Positions 17,161 through 27,039 of a stretch of DNA of 53,767 nucleotides are shown here, piece by piece; position 1 is the stretch's first letter; each line of letters opens with the position of its first letter. Location of the stretch: contig NZ_AJLJ01000370.1 in NCBI RefSeq assembly GCF_000317245.1, forward strand, positions 1 through 53,767, in the 5' to 3' direction. The notes under the pieces are model-generated. The model did no database searches. It was not told where the DNA came from and saw nothing but the letters and a program-made list of their open reading frames with translations. Both the position numbers and the translations under genes were made by a program. The DNA comes from Fischerella muscicola SAG 1427-1 = PCC 73103. GTDB lineage: Bacteria; Cyanobacteriota; Cyanobacteriia; Cyanobacteriales; Nostocaceae.

Positions 17161-18159
17161 ATGTCACCTGAAAAGCGCACAATTTTGGTAACGGGAGGGG
17201 CTGGATATATTGGTTCTCATGCCGTACTAGCCTTATTGCAGGCTGGTTATGAGGTAGTGATTCTCGATAATCTCGTGTACGGACACCGAGATTTAGTAGA
17301 AAAAGTTTTACAAGTGGAACTTATAGTTGGTGATACAAGCGATCGCTCTTTGTTAGATAAGTTATTTCAAAGCTATGACATTGCAGCAGTGATGCATTTT
17401 TCTGCCTATGCTTATGTAGGAGAATCGGTTACTAATCCTGCCAAATACTACCACAACAATGTTTTGGGAACTCTCACTTTACTAGAAGCGATGCTAGAAG
17501 CTTCTGTAAATAAATTTGTATTTTCTTCTACTTGTGCAACCTATGGAGTTCCGCAGACTATACCAATTCCCGAAAACCATCCCCAAGATCCTATTAATCC
17601 CTATGGCGCTACTAAGCTGATGGTAGAGAGGATTCTATCTGATTTTGGTAATGCCTATGATTTCAAATCAGTTATTTTCCGCTATTTTAATGCTGCTGGC
17701 GCTGCTCCTAGTGGCACGTTGGGAGAAGATCATAATCCAGAAACCCATTTAATTCCTTTGGTACTACAAACAGCTTTGGGTAAACGCGAGTCAATTTCTG
17801 TTTTTGGTACGGATTACCCCACAGCCGATGGTACTTGTATAAGAGACTATATTCACGTCACTGACTTAGCTAATGCTCATGTTTTAGGCTTGGAATATTT
17901 ATTAGGAGGCGGTGACAGCGAAGTTTTCAATTTAGGAAATGGTAGCGGTTTCTCTGTCAAAGAAGTCATTGAGGTTGCTAAGTCGATAACAGGTTGTGAT
18001 ATTAAAGTTGTGGAATGCGATCGCCGTCCTGGTGATCCACCTGCTTTGATTGGCAGTAGCGACAAAGCCAGAAAAATCTTAAACTGGCAACCACAATATT
18101 CATCCCTAGAACAAATTATCAACCACGCCTGGCAGTGGCATAAGCAGAGGCACAAGTGA
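17161..18159 (+). CDS. galE: UDP-glucose 4-epimerase
   Basis: The 332-residue short-chain dehydrogenase-fold enzyme interconverts UDP-glucose and UDP-galactose with bound NAD. The Rossmann glycine motif GGAGYIGSHA begins at about residue 12, FSSTCATYG holds the catalytic Ser/Thr region, and YGATK (about residue 148) gives the Tyr-x3-Lys pair. The substrate-loop FRYFNAAGA and the RPGDPPAL region near the C-terminus are typical of GalE. The length is standard. It supplies galactose for lipids and extracellular polysaccharide. It stands alone on this strand with its own ribosome-binding site. Confidence 0.95.
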   Translation: MSPEKRTILVTGGAGYIGSHAVLALLQAGYEVVILDNLVYGHRDLVEKVLQVELIVGDTSDRSLLDKLFQSYDIAAVMHFSAYAYVGESVTNPAKYYHNNVLGTLTLLEAMLEASVNKFVFSSTCATYGVPQTIPIPENHPQDPINPYGATKLMVERILSDFGNAYDFKSVIFRYFNAAGAAPSGTLGEDHNPETHLIPLVLQTALGKRESISVFGTDYPTADGTCIRDYIHVTDLANAHVLGLEYLLGGGDSEVFNLGNGSGFSVKEVIEVAKSITGCDIKVVECDRRPGDPPALIGSSDKARKILNWQPQYSSLEQIINHAWQWHKQRHK

Positions 18160-18298
18160 TCAGGGAGCGGGACAAGGGATCGGGGAAAGGGGAAAGGGGA
18201 GCAGGGAGCGTGGTAAGAGACTTGTTAAATAATTCCCCCTTGTCCTCCTTGTCTCCTTTGTCCCCCGATCCCTTTCCCCAATCCCCGATCCCCGATTC
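18160..18298. repeat. Low-complexity inverted heptamer repeats
   Basis: Between the convergent galE and exported-protein genes, GGGA/GGGGAAAGGGG-type runs (18167-18205) face complementary CCCCGATCCC runs (18260-18297). The whole can fold into an imperfect hairpin and may serve as a bidirectional terminator. Similar simple repeats recur at 28259-28340 and 40868-40995. Confidence 0.55.
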
Positions 18299-18889
18299 CT
18301 AATCCTTATTTACTCTTTGCAGCACAAACAACAACATACCCATGCTAAAAAAACCTAAAGCTGCGATCGCCCAAATGGGTATTCCTGCTTCTGGTTTCTC
18401 AGTAATATTTTCATTAACATTTTTTACCACTTGTGTTTCTGTTTTTGTTTGTGCTGCTCCAACTGCCACGGTAACTTTATACTTCAACTGAAACGGTTTA
18501 AATTTTGATCCTGCTGTTGGTTTTCCAACTAACAACAGTTGATAACTACCTGCTCTAGGAAAGGTAATTTCTGCCCCAGGTATTCCTTTATAACGTTCTG
18601 CCGATACTGATTTTAAACTTGGTTCCAGTAGGGGCGGTTCTCCAGAAGCATGTGGTTCGGCATAAATCAGCAATTGACAATCACACTGAGCTAGTGGAAT
18701 TGCCTTACCACCTTTGCGTGTGAGAGCAAACCAGGCTCTTGTGGCTTCTCCAGCACGAGGAGTATCATTTGGTTCGATGTGTAGAGTTGCACCTACATCT
18801 GCTGTTGTTTTGACTTTGTGAGCAAAGGCAGGATGAATTCCCGAAAGAAAATTAACAAAAATAAACAGTAATAATAAGTAATTAGACAT
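18299..18889 (-). CDS. Exported, C-terminally anchored protein of unknown function
   Basis: The 196-residue protein begins with a signal peptide (YLLLLFIFVNFLSGIHPAFA, cleavage likely after residue 23) and ends with a membrane helix (about 171-190) followed by RVNKD. The mature domain (24-145) looks like a beta-sandwich: THIEPN-type strands, AGEATRAWFALTRKGGKAIPL, a CDC pair, and FPRAGSYQLLLVGKP. This layout is like FixH/YtkA or CopC-type periplasmic domains, so a metal or envelope role is possible but unproven. It should face the periplasm or the thylakoid lumen. It lies 3' of galE in convergent orientation. Confidence 0.68.
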   Translation of the reverse strand: MSNYLLLLFIFVNFLSGIHPAFAHKVKTTADVGATLHIEPNDTPRAGEATRAWFALTRKGGKAIPLAQCDCQLLIYAEPHASGEPPLLEPSLKSVSAERYKGIPGAEITFPRAGSYQLLLVGKPTAGSKFKPFQLKYKVTVAVGAAQTKTETQVVKNVNENITEKPEAGIPIWAIAALGFFSMGMLLFVLQRVNKD

Positions 18890-19050
18890 GACTTAGCAAA
18901 GCAGGGAAATAGCTTTCAGCAGTTTTTATGAGTTTGCACCACAATATATTTTAGGGACGAAAAAATACTCGCCCCTACTAAATTGTCTTCTTCCCCTTTG
19001 TCCCCTTTATCCTCCTTGTCTCCCTTGCGGAAATTAGGTGACATTCATCC

Positions 19051-20220
19051 TCACTGTTTATTTCTCCGTTCTCTTCGTAAAGGTATCACCTCTGCTTCAC
19101 TGCTTTCCCTGGCTACCCTAATCAACAACCCAGCTGCTAGTAAACTGGCAATCATGGAATTACCACCATAACTAAACATAGGTAACGGTAAACCAGTTGT
19201 TGGTAAAGCGCCTGTGGCAACACCAATGTGGAGTAATGATTGTCCTACCATCAAAATTGTTACGCCGATCGCTACTAATCGATGTATAGGATGAGTTGTT
19301 TTGAGGGCAACTATTAACCCCAAGGTTGCAAATAAACCTAACATTACCAGCAGCACAACACTACCGACGAAACCAAATTCTTCAGCAAATACAGCAAAAA
19401 TAAAATCTGTGTCCTGAATTGGTAAATAAAATAGCTTTTGTTGAGAAAGTCCAAAACCAGCCCCCCAAGTGCCACCAGAACCCACTGCTAGCAAACTCTG
19501 AACTAGTTGATAACCATCTCCAGTGGCGTCAGCCCAAGGATTCATGAAAGACATCACACGTTTACGTTGATATTCTTTAATACTAATACTCAGTATTGCC
19601 AACAAAAATCCCCCAATTGCTGTTGCTCCCAAATATCTATAAGGCAAGCCAGCAGCTAAAGCAATCAACCAAATAGTCATTCCACATAGTGCAGTTGTAC
19701 TCAAATTAGGTTGTGCCAATATCCCTAAAATCACAAGACAGAAAATACCCAACCAAGTCAAACGGACACGCCAACTCAGTTGTTCCCATTGCCCAAAAAC
19801 CCTAGCACTTTGCAGCACCAAAAAGGGTTTAATCAATTCGGAAGGTTGAATGGGAATTGGCCCCAAAGCAATCCAACGAGACGCATCAAAAGCTTTTTTT
19901 CCCAATCCTGGTACAAGGGTGAGAAAAATTAATCCTAGTAACAGGAAAACAAACCAATGCGATACCCCGACAAATTTACGTAAGGGTAAGTTCACAACAA
20001 TATTGAAGACTATTAAAGCAACTAAGACCCAAAGAAGTTGACGTTTAAAGTAGTACAACCCATCATCCTGGCGAACATCAGCAACAGGATAAGAAGCTGA
20101 AAACAGCATGATTAAGCCTACGAACAGCCAAACCAGTGTCAACCAGCGTAATAAGCGTGCCTCTAATGCCCACTCAGACACCGAGTCATCAAATAATGGA
20201 ATTAAACGGCGTAGATTCAC
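19051..20220 (-). CDS. ftsW: FtsW/RodA-type peptidoglycan glycosyltransferase (SEDS family)
   Basis: The 389-residue protein has about ten membrane helices. SEDS signatures are visible: QPNLSTTALCG in the mid region, GDGYQLVQSLLAVGSGG, the extracellular loop LPIQDTDFIFAVFAEEFGF (whose Asp is the proposed catalytic residue), and the C-terminal GLPLPMFSYGGNSM. SEDS proteins polymerise lipid II together with a class B PBP; FtsW acts at the septum and RodA along the cell wall. The LPMFSYGGNS ending and length favour FtsW, but RodA cannot be fully excluded. The gene lies 3' of the apc operon on the same strand, separated by repeats and a terminator. Confidence 0.88.
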   Translation of the reverse strand: MNLRRLIPLFDDSVSEWALEARLLRWLTLVWLFVGLIMLFSASYPVADVRQDDGLYYFKRQLLWVLVALIVFNIVVNLPLRKFVGVSHWFVFLLLGLIFLTLVPGLGKKAFDASRWIALGPIPIQPSELIKPFLVLQSARVFGQWEQLSWRVRLTWLGIFCLVILGILAQPNLSTTALCGMTIWLIALAAGLPYRYLGATAIGGFLLAILSISIKEYQRKRVMSFMNPWADATGDGYQLVQSLLAVGSGGTWGAGFGLSQQKLFYLPIQDTDFIFAVFAEEFGFVGSVVLLVMLGLFATLGLIVALKTTHPIHRLVAIGVTILMVGQSLLHIGVATGALPTTGLPLPMFSYGGNSMIASLLAAGLLIRVARESSEAEVIPLRRERRNKQ

Positions 20221-20587
20221 GACTTCGATATTTTTAAATAATGTAATTATTTTATAGATCGAAATCTTGGGACGATGTATCTAAATCAAAACGCCAAATG
20301 AGTGTATAGATTAGTGCGTGCAAGCGGATTTTGTTTGTGTAGCCATAGACACACAGTGGAGCGGCTTCCCGTAAGGATGCCAGTGCGTTGGAGGGTTTCC
20401 TCCCGTTGTAGCACCTGGTGTGCGAATTATATTCACCAGGTATTTGTGCAAAATCAGATGCTCCCAACACGGGAACACGGTTGTTGATATATAGCTAGAT
20501 TTTACGAAAAGCAATAAAAAAGAGGTCTCTTTGACCCCTTCACAACTCCCTACAATCAATCAATAATTTGGTCAATTAGGAATTAAA
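20221..20587. other. apcC-ftsW intergenic region with an interspersed palindrome
   Basis: No gene is seen. About 20364-20440 holds an imperfect palindrome centred on GGAGGGTTTCCTCCC (about 20391-20405), with outer arms CCAGTGCGTTG and GTTGTAGCACCTGG. This layout is typical of short dispersed repeats in Nostocales genomes. The part next to apcC holds that operon's terminator, and the part next to ftsW should hold the ftsW promoter. Confidence 0.5.
20515..20540 (-). terminator. Intrinsic terminator of the apc operon
   Basis: Read on the minus strand, GGGGTC-AAAGA-GACCTC forms a short stem, with one mismatch, followed by a run of six T. It lies 48 bp after the apcC stop. Confidence 0.65.
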
Positions 20588-20794
20588 TTATGCCAAACCA
20601 GTATTTGTACCTTGTTTACCAGTAGCTAATTCTACTTTAACAATTTTGCCACCCATTTTTTGAATACGTTGCTGTTCACGGAACCAGTTTTCATAAGGAA
20701 CTAGTTTAGTAAAGTAAGTATTTTGCAACTCTCGTTGGGTGCGAATTCTAGTTTGGCTAGGAACACAAGCAGTAATTTTAAATAACCGCGCCAT
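20588..20794 (-). CDS. apcC: Allophycocyanin core linker polypeptide LC7.8
   Basis: The 68-residue protein is a CpcD-like linker (ARLFKITACVPSQTRIRTQRELQNTYFTK). It caps allophycocyanin trimers in the phycobilisome core and tunes their assembly and spectra. Length and sequence are those of cyanobacterial ApcC. It is the last gene of apcE-A-B-C, 222 bp after apcB, and an intrinsic terminator follows. Confidence 0.96.
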   Translation of the reverse strand: MARLFKITACVPSQTRIRTQRELQNTYFTKLVPYENWFREQQRIQKMGGKIVKVELATGKQGTNTGLA

Positions 20795-21016
20795 TGTCTT
20801 AAATCTCCTGTCAGTAAATGTGAAAACTTTTTTATTTCAAAATTCTGAGTGCAAAACAATGCTTTATTTAACTCCAAGTCTGGAAATCAAGCGTCAATAC
20901 CAGACCTTTAACACTCATCATTCATCAGTTTAGCTTGATAAGCGATTAAACGTCTTAGCACTCACGATCGATCTCCAGACCTTATCGCACCTAAACCATT
21001 AAGCGCAAACTAGCTT

Positions 21017-21505
21017 CTAGCTTAAGCCAGAGCTAATGTAGTCTAAGTAAACACCCATTTCTTTACCAGCGTCTGGGCCAACCAAACTAGCAGTTACTTC
21101 TTTGATTGATTGGATAGCTTGTACGGTAGCACCGATGGGTACACCCAAAGAGTTGTAGGTTTCTTTCAAGCCATTCAGTACGCGCTCGTCGAGAATGGAG
21201 GGGTCGCCAGCTAACATAGCATAGGTAGCATAGCGCAGGTAGTAATCCAAGTCACGGATACAAGCTGCGTAGCGGCGGGTGGTGTACATGTTACCACCGG
21301 GACGGGTGATATCAGAGTACAACAAAGACTTAGCTACAGCTTCTTTAACGATCGCAGCAGCATTAGCAGCGATGGTGCTAGCAGCACGCACACGTAGTTC
21401 ACCAGTGGAGAAATAGCCTTTGAGCTTTTCTAGAGCTGCGGTGTCGAGGTACTTACCTTGAACGTCTGCAGAATTAATGACAGCGGTAATTGCGTCTTGA
21501 GCCAT
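21017..21505 (-). CDS. apcB: Allophycocyanin beta subunit
   Basis: The 162-residue phycobiliprotein subunit forms trimers with ApcA that make the phycobilisome core cylinders. The phycocyanobilin attachment site is C82 (RRYAACIRDLDYYLRY; C81 in the mature protein), and N72 in PGGNMYTT is the site of the conserved gamma-N-methylasparagine. The globin-like helices are intact. It lies 65 bp downstream of apcA on the same strand, in one operon with apcA and apcC. Confidence 0.97.
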   Translation of the reverse strand: MAQDAITAVINSADVQGKYLDTAALEKLKGYFSTGELRVRAASTIAANAAAIVKEAVAKSLLYSDITRPGGNMYTTRRYAACIRDLDYYLRYATYAMLAGDPSILDERVLNGLKETYNSLGVPIGATVQAIQSIKEVTASLVGPDAGKEMGVYLDYISSGLS

Positions 21506-21570
21506 GTTGTTAATTCCTTATTTCCAACGTTATTGCAATACTTCTGTTTGAGTAAGCAAACAGCTTTAAC

Positions 21571-22056
21571 CTACGCCAAAGCACCGACGACGTAATCGAA
21601 GTAAGCGCCAGCTTCAGCAGCGTCTTCAGCAGACAGCAAAGAAGCAGCAACGTTTTTCAAGCCACCAACACCAGCAGCAACAGCATCGATAGGTGTTCCG
21701 AGAGACTTGTACATTTCACGGACGCCGACAATACCGATTTCTTCGATAGGAGTAACGTCACCAGCAACTACACCGTAGGTAACGAGACGGAGGTAATAGT
21801 CTAAGTCACGCAGACAGGTAGCAGTCAGTTCTGTACCGTAAGCGTTACCGCCAGGAGAAACAACATCAGGGCGTTTTTGGAACAGTTGATCGCCAGCTTG
21901 CTTAACAATCCGTTCGCGGTTGTCTGTTAGGACTTGAGCAATGCGAAGGCGGCGATCGCCACCAGCTACAAAGCTTTTGATCCGATCCAATTCGCCAGGG
22001 CTGAGGTAGCGAGCTTCTGCGTCAGCATTCACGATGGCTTTCGTGACGATACTCAT
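21571..22056 (-). CDS. apcA: Allophycocyanin alpha subunit
   Basis: The 161-residue phycobiliprotein alpha subunit has its bilin-binding C81 in ELTATCLRDLDYYLRL. It pairs with ApcB in the core. The N-terminus (SIVTKAIVNADAEARYLSPGEL) is the usual one. A 501-bp leader separates it from apcE, which is known in other cyanobacteria to carry a strong promoter for apcABC; I see the gap but did not map the promoter. GGAGGAAT-type ribosome-binding sequence precedes the ATG. Confidence 0.97.
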   Translation of the reverse strand: MSIVTKAIVNADAEARYLSPGELDRIKSFVAGGDRRLRIAQVLTDNRERIVKQAGDQLFQKRPDVVSPGGNAYGTELTATCLRDLDYYLRLVTYGVVAGDVTPIEEIGIVGVREMYKSLGTPIDAVAAGVGGLKNVAASLLSAEDAAEAGAYFDYVVGALA

Positions 22057-22557
22057 TAATGGATTCCTCCAGTACTAATGAAACCAGAATTTTATATTAC
22101 ACTGGTGCGACTTTACGCGTTGGTAGTAGCTTTGTTTTCTCTTGCCTGAGTCATCAGAAATACTCAAGCTTTGAAACTTAGCTACCTCCCGGAATTATTT
22201 TCGGGCATTATGTTGAGCATATATGACTGCTCTTAACAGTTTGTAACATTCTTTTTCATGTTTGCTGCGATTTTTACAATCTGAAAACAATGTTACGAAA
22301 GATTACACAGAAGAATCAGGAAAGAAAATTCTCATTTTTTTCCCTGTATTTCTTGCATCAAGTCGGCGGAAAGGCGATCTCTTCCTTGGGTGAGAGAGAC
22401 AGCCGCCCGCCAACTTTAGTAATGGGGAATGGATAATTGTTAATTAACCATTTGGCAAAAACTTTGGAAATTTTCCCTTTGCCATTTAACCAAAAACTAT
22501 TGGGGTAAAAGGGTGAGGCTTTCTAAATCCTTTACCCTTTCCCCTCAAGAGTGCAGT
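22057..22557. other. apcE-apcA leader region
   Basis: No gene is seen in these 501 bp. The part near apcA is AT-rich and should carry the apcA promoter and leader. The part near the apcE stop has simple inverted runs (GGGTAAAAGGGTGAGGC and CCTTTACCCTTTCCCC, about 22502-22545) that could form a terminator-like hairpin. Confidence 0.45.
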
Positions 22558-25500
22558 TTAACCCCCCTGGGTGTAACGTCCGGTTAACACAGAAGGCGAC
22601 AAGCTAGACCAAGATTGTTTTACCAAGTCAGCTGCTGCCTTCACGCTACCGAGGTAGTTACCCGCAGGTAGGGATGGGAAGCGCTGGTAAGGTACGACAT
22701 CTTCACCAAAGTAACGGGCATACTCTGGGCTATTGACTATAGCCTCTACAGCCGCTTTCAAACCGCTATCAGCCAGTATTTTGTTGTACTGACGAATTTC
22801 AGCTTGAGTTGCTGGCGCACGTCCCAACAGATGACGGAAGAGGAATTCTATCACCTTGGTGTTGGGATAAGGAGTGTAGAAGCGCTTGCGATAAATTTCG
22901 GAACTAGCCAATTCACGCACAAACTCGTGTACAGAAATTTCTCCGTTCCGCAGTTTGCTTTCGAGGTCTGTACGGCGGAAATATTCAGGAATTTGACCGC
23001 TAAACACATCCATTACCTGAACGTAAATAGCATTGATTACCTGTTGGATTTCTGCCTGATTTGCCCCTACAGTTATCCGGTAAATACGTGCAGGTTTGCG
23101 ACGGCTAGTACCCACACCAACTTCTACAGATTGCCCACGGCCATCGTTGTAGGAACGACCAAGTTCAACAAACAGGGGTTTGCTCTTGTCTATCGCCTTT
23201 GCTTCTGCTGCTATGTCTGCGATCGCCTTTGCCATAATTGGCATTTGGGCAATATTCATCCGCGACTTAGTCGGCTCAAAACTTGGGACAACAATATCCT
23301 TGCTTTGCTTGGTCAGCTGGTTATACAGTTTTTGACTGTTGGGGAAGTTTGCTGCTGGGAAGGTCGCAAAGCGGTTGTAAGGTACTGTATCCTCACCAAA
23401 AGCTTGGAGATACTCTTGAGTACTTACCAACGCTCGGATGAAAGCGCGAATACCTTGAGTTGCCAGAATCTGGTTATACTTCCTGATTTCCGCTTGATCT
23501 AAGGGGGCGCGTCCCAGGAAATGCTTAGTTCCCAGTTCAATTACTTTCGTGTTGGGGTACGGTGTATAAAACTCTTTTAGGTATAAGCCAGAACAGCCTA
23601 AACCTTCAATGAATTCCTTGACCGTGATTTCACCATTACCCAGCTTGCTTTCCAGGACTTTGAATTCTCTGGAAGAAGCAACGTATGGTGCAACATCCCG
23701 CTCAAAAATCTGCCGATAGGCGGCGCTGATCACACTTTGTACAGCAACCTTGTCGTCAGTTCCCGCAACCAACTTGAAGATTTTTCTTTGGTCGCGTTTT
23801 TTGCTAACACCTTGATTAATCCGGAACTGGATATCAGGTTCAGTCCGCATTTCGGTGACTGTACCCAATTCTACGAACTTAGGTGTTTCTTCCTTCTCAA
23901 CTTTTGCACCGACATCTTCACGGATGCTACCAACACGCAGTTTCCGCAATGCTACACCGCTGGGAGTCAAGTAGCGTTCGTAAGGAACGGTATCTTCACC
24001 AAACGCCTGACTGTACTCCTCGGTATCAAGAATTGCGTCAACTACACCATAGAATCCCTTCTTCGAGGCGATGTCAAAGTATTTGTTATTTTCTTGACGA
24101 CCGTAGGTGGGACGACCCAACAAGCGACGGTGGATGTATTCGATCGCCTTACAAACATAATAGGGTGTCCAGTAAAGCTTACGGAATAAATCCGATTTCG
24201 CTAAAGCCCGAACAAACTCCCGTACCGAAATTTCGCCGTTTTCCAGCTTAATTTCTTGGACTTTTAAGCGCTGACCTTCGTAAACATCCCGACCAAATAC
24301 TTGCAGGTAAGCTCCACGAATTACAGCTTGAGTAGAGCTTTCGGAGAATTTTACACTTGCTCCCTTACCAGTTCCCTTACTCAAGGTTCTGGGAATTTGA
24401 TCCAAGCGGAAAACTTTTGGTCCGAGAGTTCCAGGAAACTCACCACGTGCAGAGGGATTACCAGTTTGGTTATTAATTCCCGGCCCTTGGTGAATCAAAA
24501 TACGTCTTGTATCTTTACCAAAAGGAGCAGGACTGCTGCTGGGGTTGCGAGTTTCTTTCGGGAAAATCGCTCCAAACTGAATTTCTAGTGGGTCGTTCCC
24601 AGAACCATAAACATGCTGGTCGGGTAGCGGCTGATTATATTTTGCAAAAGTTGTAATAAACTGAGGAACTTTACGGAAAGGTGCGCTGTATTTAAACAGG
24701 TCTTGCTGTGGTCCCCAGTTACGACACTCTTGAGCTTCTTGACCCAGACCCCGAATATAGGGTACTGTTTCCTCGCCGAAGTAGTCTGAGTATTCATCAG
24801 AATCTACCAGAGCATCAACTAATGCTGATAAACCGCCACGGGAAACAATATCAAAGTACTTTTGTACTTCTTCCCGGCTGCTTGGCCCCCGTCCTAAAAT
24901 GTGACGGAAAGCAAGTTCTAAAGCGCGGCTATTAATAAATGGTTCGTAAAATTGTTTCCGGTAAAGTGGAGATTTAGCAAGGCGACGGACAAACTCTTTC
25001 ATCGAGATGTCGCCATTTTTCACCTGAGATTCTAAATTAGATATTGACAAGCTGTAAGCGCGGGTGATGTCACGCTCAAAGATTTGCCGATAAGCAGCTT
25101 TGACAACTTCGGTTTTCTCAGCAGCAGACAAACCTGGCTTCATGACAAACTTTGGTCGCCGTTCTGCCGCATTAAAGTAAATTTGAGGCAGTTGTAAACC
25201 TTGCTGATCACCAGAAGGACGTTGCCGTAGTTTATTAGAAGGACTGGGTGCTTTGAATTCTGTAATCAAAACATCCATATACTGAGAGACAATATCTGTT
25301 GCCTCAGTGTCTTGACGGAAATAGGAAAGTGCAGCCGCTTTCAATTCCTGTAAAGCCACAATTGTCGCTTCACCGGAGCAAGCGTTTTCAATGATTTCCC
25401 GCAAACCGCGTGTGTTGACAGCGATGATGTTAGGATCACCAGCCACAATCGCATAAGTAGCGTAGCGCAAGAACCATGATAAGTCTCGCAAGCTCTTCGC

Positions 25501-25971
25501 CATGTTGGCTGGACCATAACGAGCGATGTTAATTGGTCGGAAACCTGGTGGGATCGGACCACTAGGCGAAGAGTTAAAAATCGAACGTAAGTTTTCTAGG
25601 AATCCACCACGAGTTTCCACGTAGGTGACAGTTCCGAGTTTCATTGTATCTCTAACATCCGCAGTGGATGCAGCTGCTGCTACCGCCATTGCCAATTCAG
25701 GCTCTCTGGGTTTTTCCAAAAAAGCCATTGGCGAACCACCAACAAAAATTCTGTTGGCAGCTCGAGAAACAATAATTTCGGAATTGTCTGTGAGCGCCTG
25801 GGCGATTTCTAAACGTTTTGCACCAGATGCAAAATAACTTGCCAGTTCATTTAATTCTCCGGCTCCCAGAAAGCGGTCTTGCTGCTCCGCCTGGGAAATT
25901 GTTGATACAGCTAGGGTTTGATATAGTTGCGGACGCGCAACTGAGCTTCCACCACTTGCCTTAACACTCAT
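22558..25971 (-). CDS. apcE: Phycobilisome core-membrane linker and terminal emitter (LCM)
   Basis: The 1137-residue scaffold of the phycobilisome core has an N-terminal phycobiliprotein-like domain (1-240), with its chromophore Cys at 198 (IENACSGEATIV) and the expected loop insertion at about 77-145. Four linker (REP/Pfam PBS_linker) domains follow, starting near residues 285, 535, 735 and 970. Each contains the repeated theme IFERDI...LESKLRNGEISVHEFVREL...YRKRFY. Four linkers correspond to a pentacylindrical-type core as in Anabaena. The protein binds the core to photosystem II and passes energy on. It is the first gene of the apc cluster. Confidence 0.97.
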   Translation of the reverse strand: MSVKASGGSSVARPQLYQTLAVSTISQAEQQDRFLGAGELNELASYFASGAKRLEIAQALTDNSEIIVSRAANRIFVGGSPMAFLEKPREPELAMAVAAAASTADVRDTMKLGTVTYVETRGGFLENLRSIFNSSPSGPIPPGFRPINIARYGPANMAKSLRDLSWFLRYATYAIVAGDPNIIAVNTRGLREIIENACSGEATIVALQELKAAALSYFRQDTEATDIVSQYMDVLITEFKAPSPSNKLRQRPSGDQQGLQLPQIYFNAAERRPKFVMKPGLSAAEKTEVVKAAYRQIFERDITRAYSLSISNLESQVKNGDISMKEFVRRLAKSPLYRKQFYEPFINSRALELAFRHILGRGPSSREEVQKYFDIVSRGGLSALVDALVDSDEYSDYFGEETVPYIRGLGQEAQECRNWGPQQDLFKYSAPFRKVPQFITTFAKYNQPLPDQHVYGSGNDPLEIQFGAIFPKETRNPSSSPAPFGKDTRRILIHQGPGINNQTGNPSARGEFPGTLGPKVFRLDQIPRTLSKGTGKGASVKFSESSTQAVIRGAYLQVFGRDVYEGQRLKVQEIKLENGEISVREFVRALAKSDLFRKLYWTPYYVCKAIEYIHRRLLGRPTYGRQENNKYFDIASKKGFYGVVDAILDTEEYSQAFGEDTVPYERYLTPSGVALRKLRVGSIREDVGAKVEKEETPKFVELGTVTEMRTEPDIQFRINQGVSKKRDQRKIFKLVAGTDDKVAVQSVISAAYRQIFERDVAPYVASSREFKVLESKLGNGEITVKEFIEGLGCSGLYLKEFYTPYPNTKVIELGTKHFLGRAPLDQAEIRKYNQILATQGIRAFIRALVSTQEYLQAFGEDTVPYNRFATFPAANFPNSQKLYNQLTKQSKDIVVPSFEPTKSRMNIAQMPIMAKAIADIAAEAKAIDKSKPLFVELGRSYNDGRGQSVEVGVGTSRRKPARIYRITVGANQAEIQQVINAIYVQVMDVFSGQIPEYFRRTDLESKLRNGEISVHEFVRELASSEIYRKRFYTPYPNTKVIEFLFRHLLGRAPATQAEIRQYNKILADSGLKAAVEAIVNSPEYARYFGEDVVPYQRFPSLPAGNYLGSVKAAADLVKQSWSSLSPSVLTGRYTQGG

Positions 25972-26278
25972 CGGATTTGTAAAACTCCCATCATATGCGT
26001 TTATGTGTTAAGTCTGGGTTACTTTAGGGCTTGACACTTCGGTATTTTCATGCTTCCCCCTGTGCCGCCTGCTAAGTTGCCAGAAAAAATTAACCCAGTC
26101 AGCTTTTAGATTAGAACGTTTTGGGATTTATCAGGGGATTTATTAAGAAGTATGTAGAAAGTGTAGCGTTGATGTCTCGGTTCTTGAACGCCGATACTTC
26201 AGGTTTCTGAGAAAAAATCTAAGTTTTGTATCTCTAGGTAAAGAAGTCCCAGGAAAAGGTGCAAGTGTAGTTCATTAA
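25972..26278. other. Region upstream of apcE
   Basis: These 307 bp lie between the apcE start and the end of the comB-like remnant, both on the minus strand. No ORF or repeat was recognised. It should contain the apcE promoter and leader. Confidence 0.4.
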
Positions 26279-26997
26279 TTACACAATCTGTTTCACATAA
26301 GCATTTTTTACAAACAAAGGTACACAATCGCTCACATTTAAAGCGGTGGCAATTTCTACATCTGATTCAAACCCGCGTGCAATTAACTCTTTTCCAGAAC
26401 TAGATTTTTTGAAATACGCCAACAAATTCTTGTTAACAGCATGAAAGGCAGACACAGCAATTTCTGCTTCTGGTGAAAAACTACCATGTAAATAGCTAAG
26501 AATTGCCCCAGCACCAATCAAATCTTCATATGCAAGTCGTAAAGTACCATCTTCCCATCTTTCGCCTGCGGGAATCACTGCGATTTTGGAACCATATTTT
26601 TGAGCAAACTCCGCCACAGCTTGGCAATTTCGCAAGCAACCAGCTAAAGTTGGTGTTTTGCCAGTTTGCAAAGTCAGGGAAGAACCATTGGGTGATGGTA
26701 AAACTAGTTTAGTTTCTGCTGGATTTTTGTTAGTGATGTGGGTGAAAGAGAATAGCTGTTTTTGGAAGTGCGATCGCCTGCCAATTCTGCCTGCAAAGAC
26801 TTAGCATAATCAAGGGCTAATTTATTTTTCCATTGGTAGGGAAAAATTATCGCACCGTTGCTAGTGGCAATTTCCACAGAAGTCGAAAAAGACAAAACAT
26901 CAACTACCACAATCACATCGCTAATGGGAGCAAGTTGAGTGATACCGTGATCTCCCCATTCGCAGCGCAGGTCAAATTCCGATTGGTTAAAGATCAT
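26279..26997 (-). pseudogene. comB: 2-phosphosulfolactate phosphatase-like gene with a single-base frameshift
   Basis: Two frames together encode one ComB-family protein of about 239 residues. The first part (26704-26997) begins MIFNQSEFDLRCEWG, contains VVDVLSFSTSVEIA and ends SLSPTSLTKIQQKLN. The second (26279-26715) should continue IPAETKLVLPSPNGSSLTLQTGKT, with the family's LPSPNGS motif, and runs on to the normal C-terminus. Adding one G to the GG at plus-strand 26721-26722 restores a single frame. ComB hydrolyses 2-phosphosulfolactate, a coenzyme M precursor step in methanogens; the cyanobacterial role is unsettled. The remaining codons look intact, so the break is either very recent or a sequencing error. 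Confidence 0.8.
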
Positions 26998-27039
26998 ATT
27001 TTTGCCATAAACTCAAAAATACTGCCATGAAACCTTGTT

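Noticed and set aside
22804..24251. Long plus-strand frames opposite apcE (up to 232 codons)
   Set aside because: They are antisense shadows of the apcE coding sequence, with no family resemblance.
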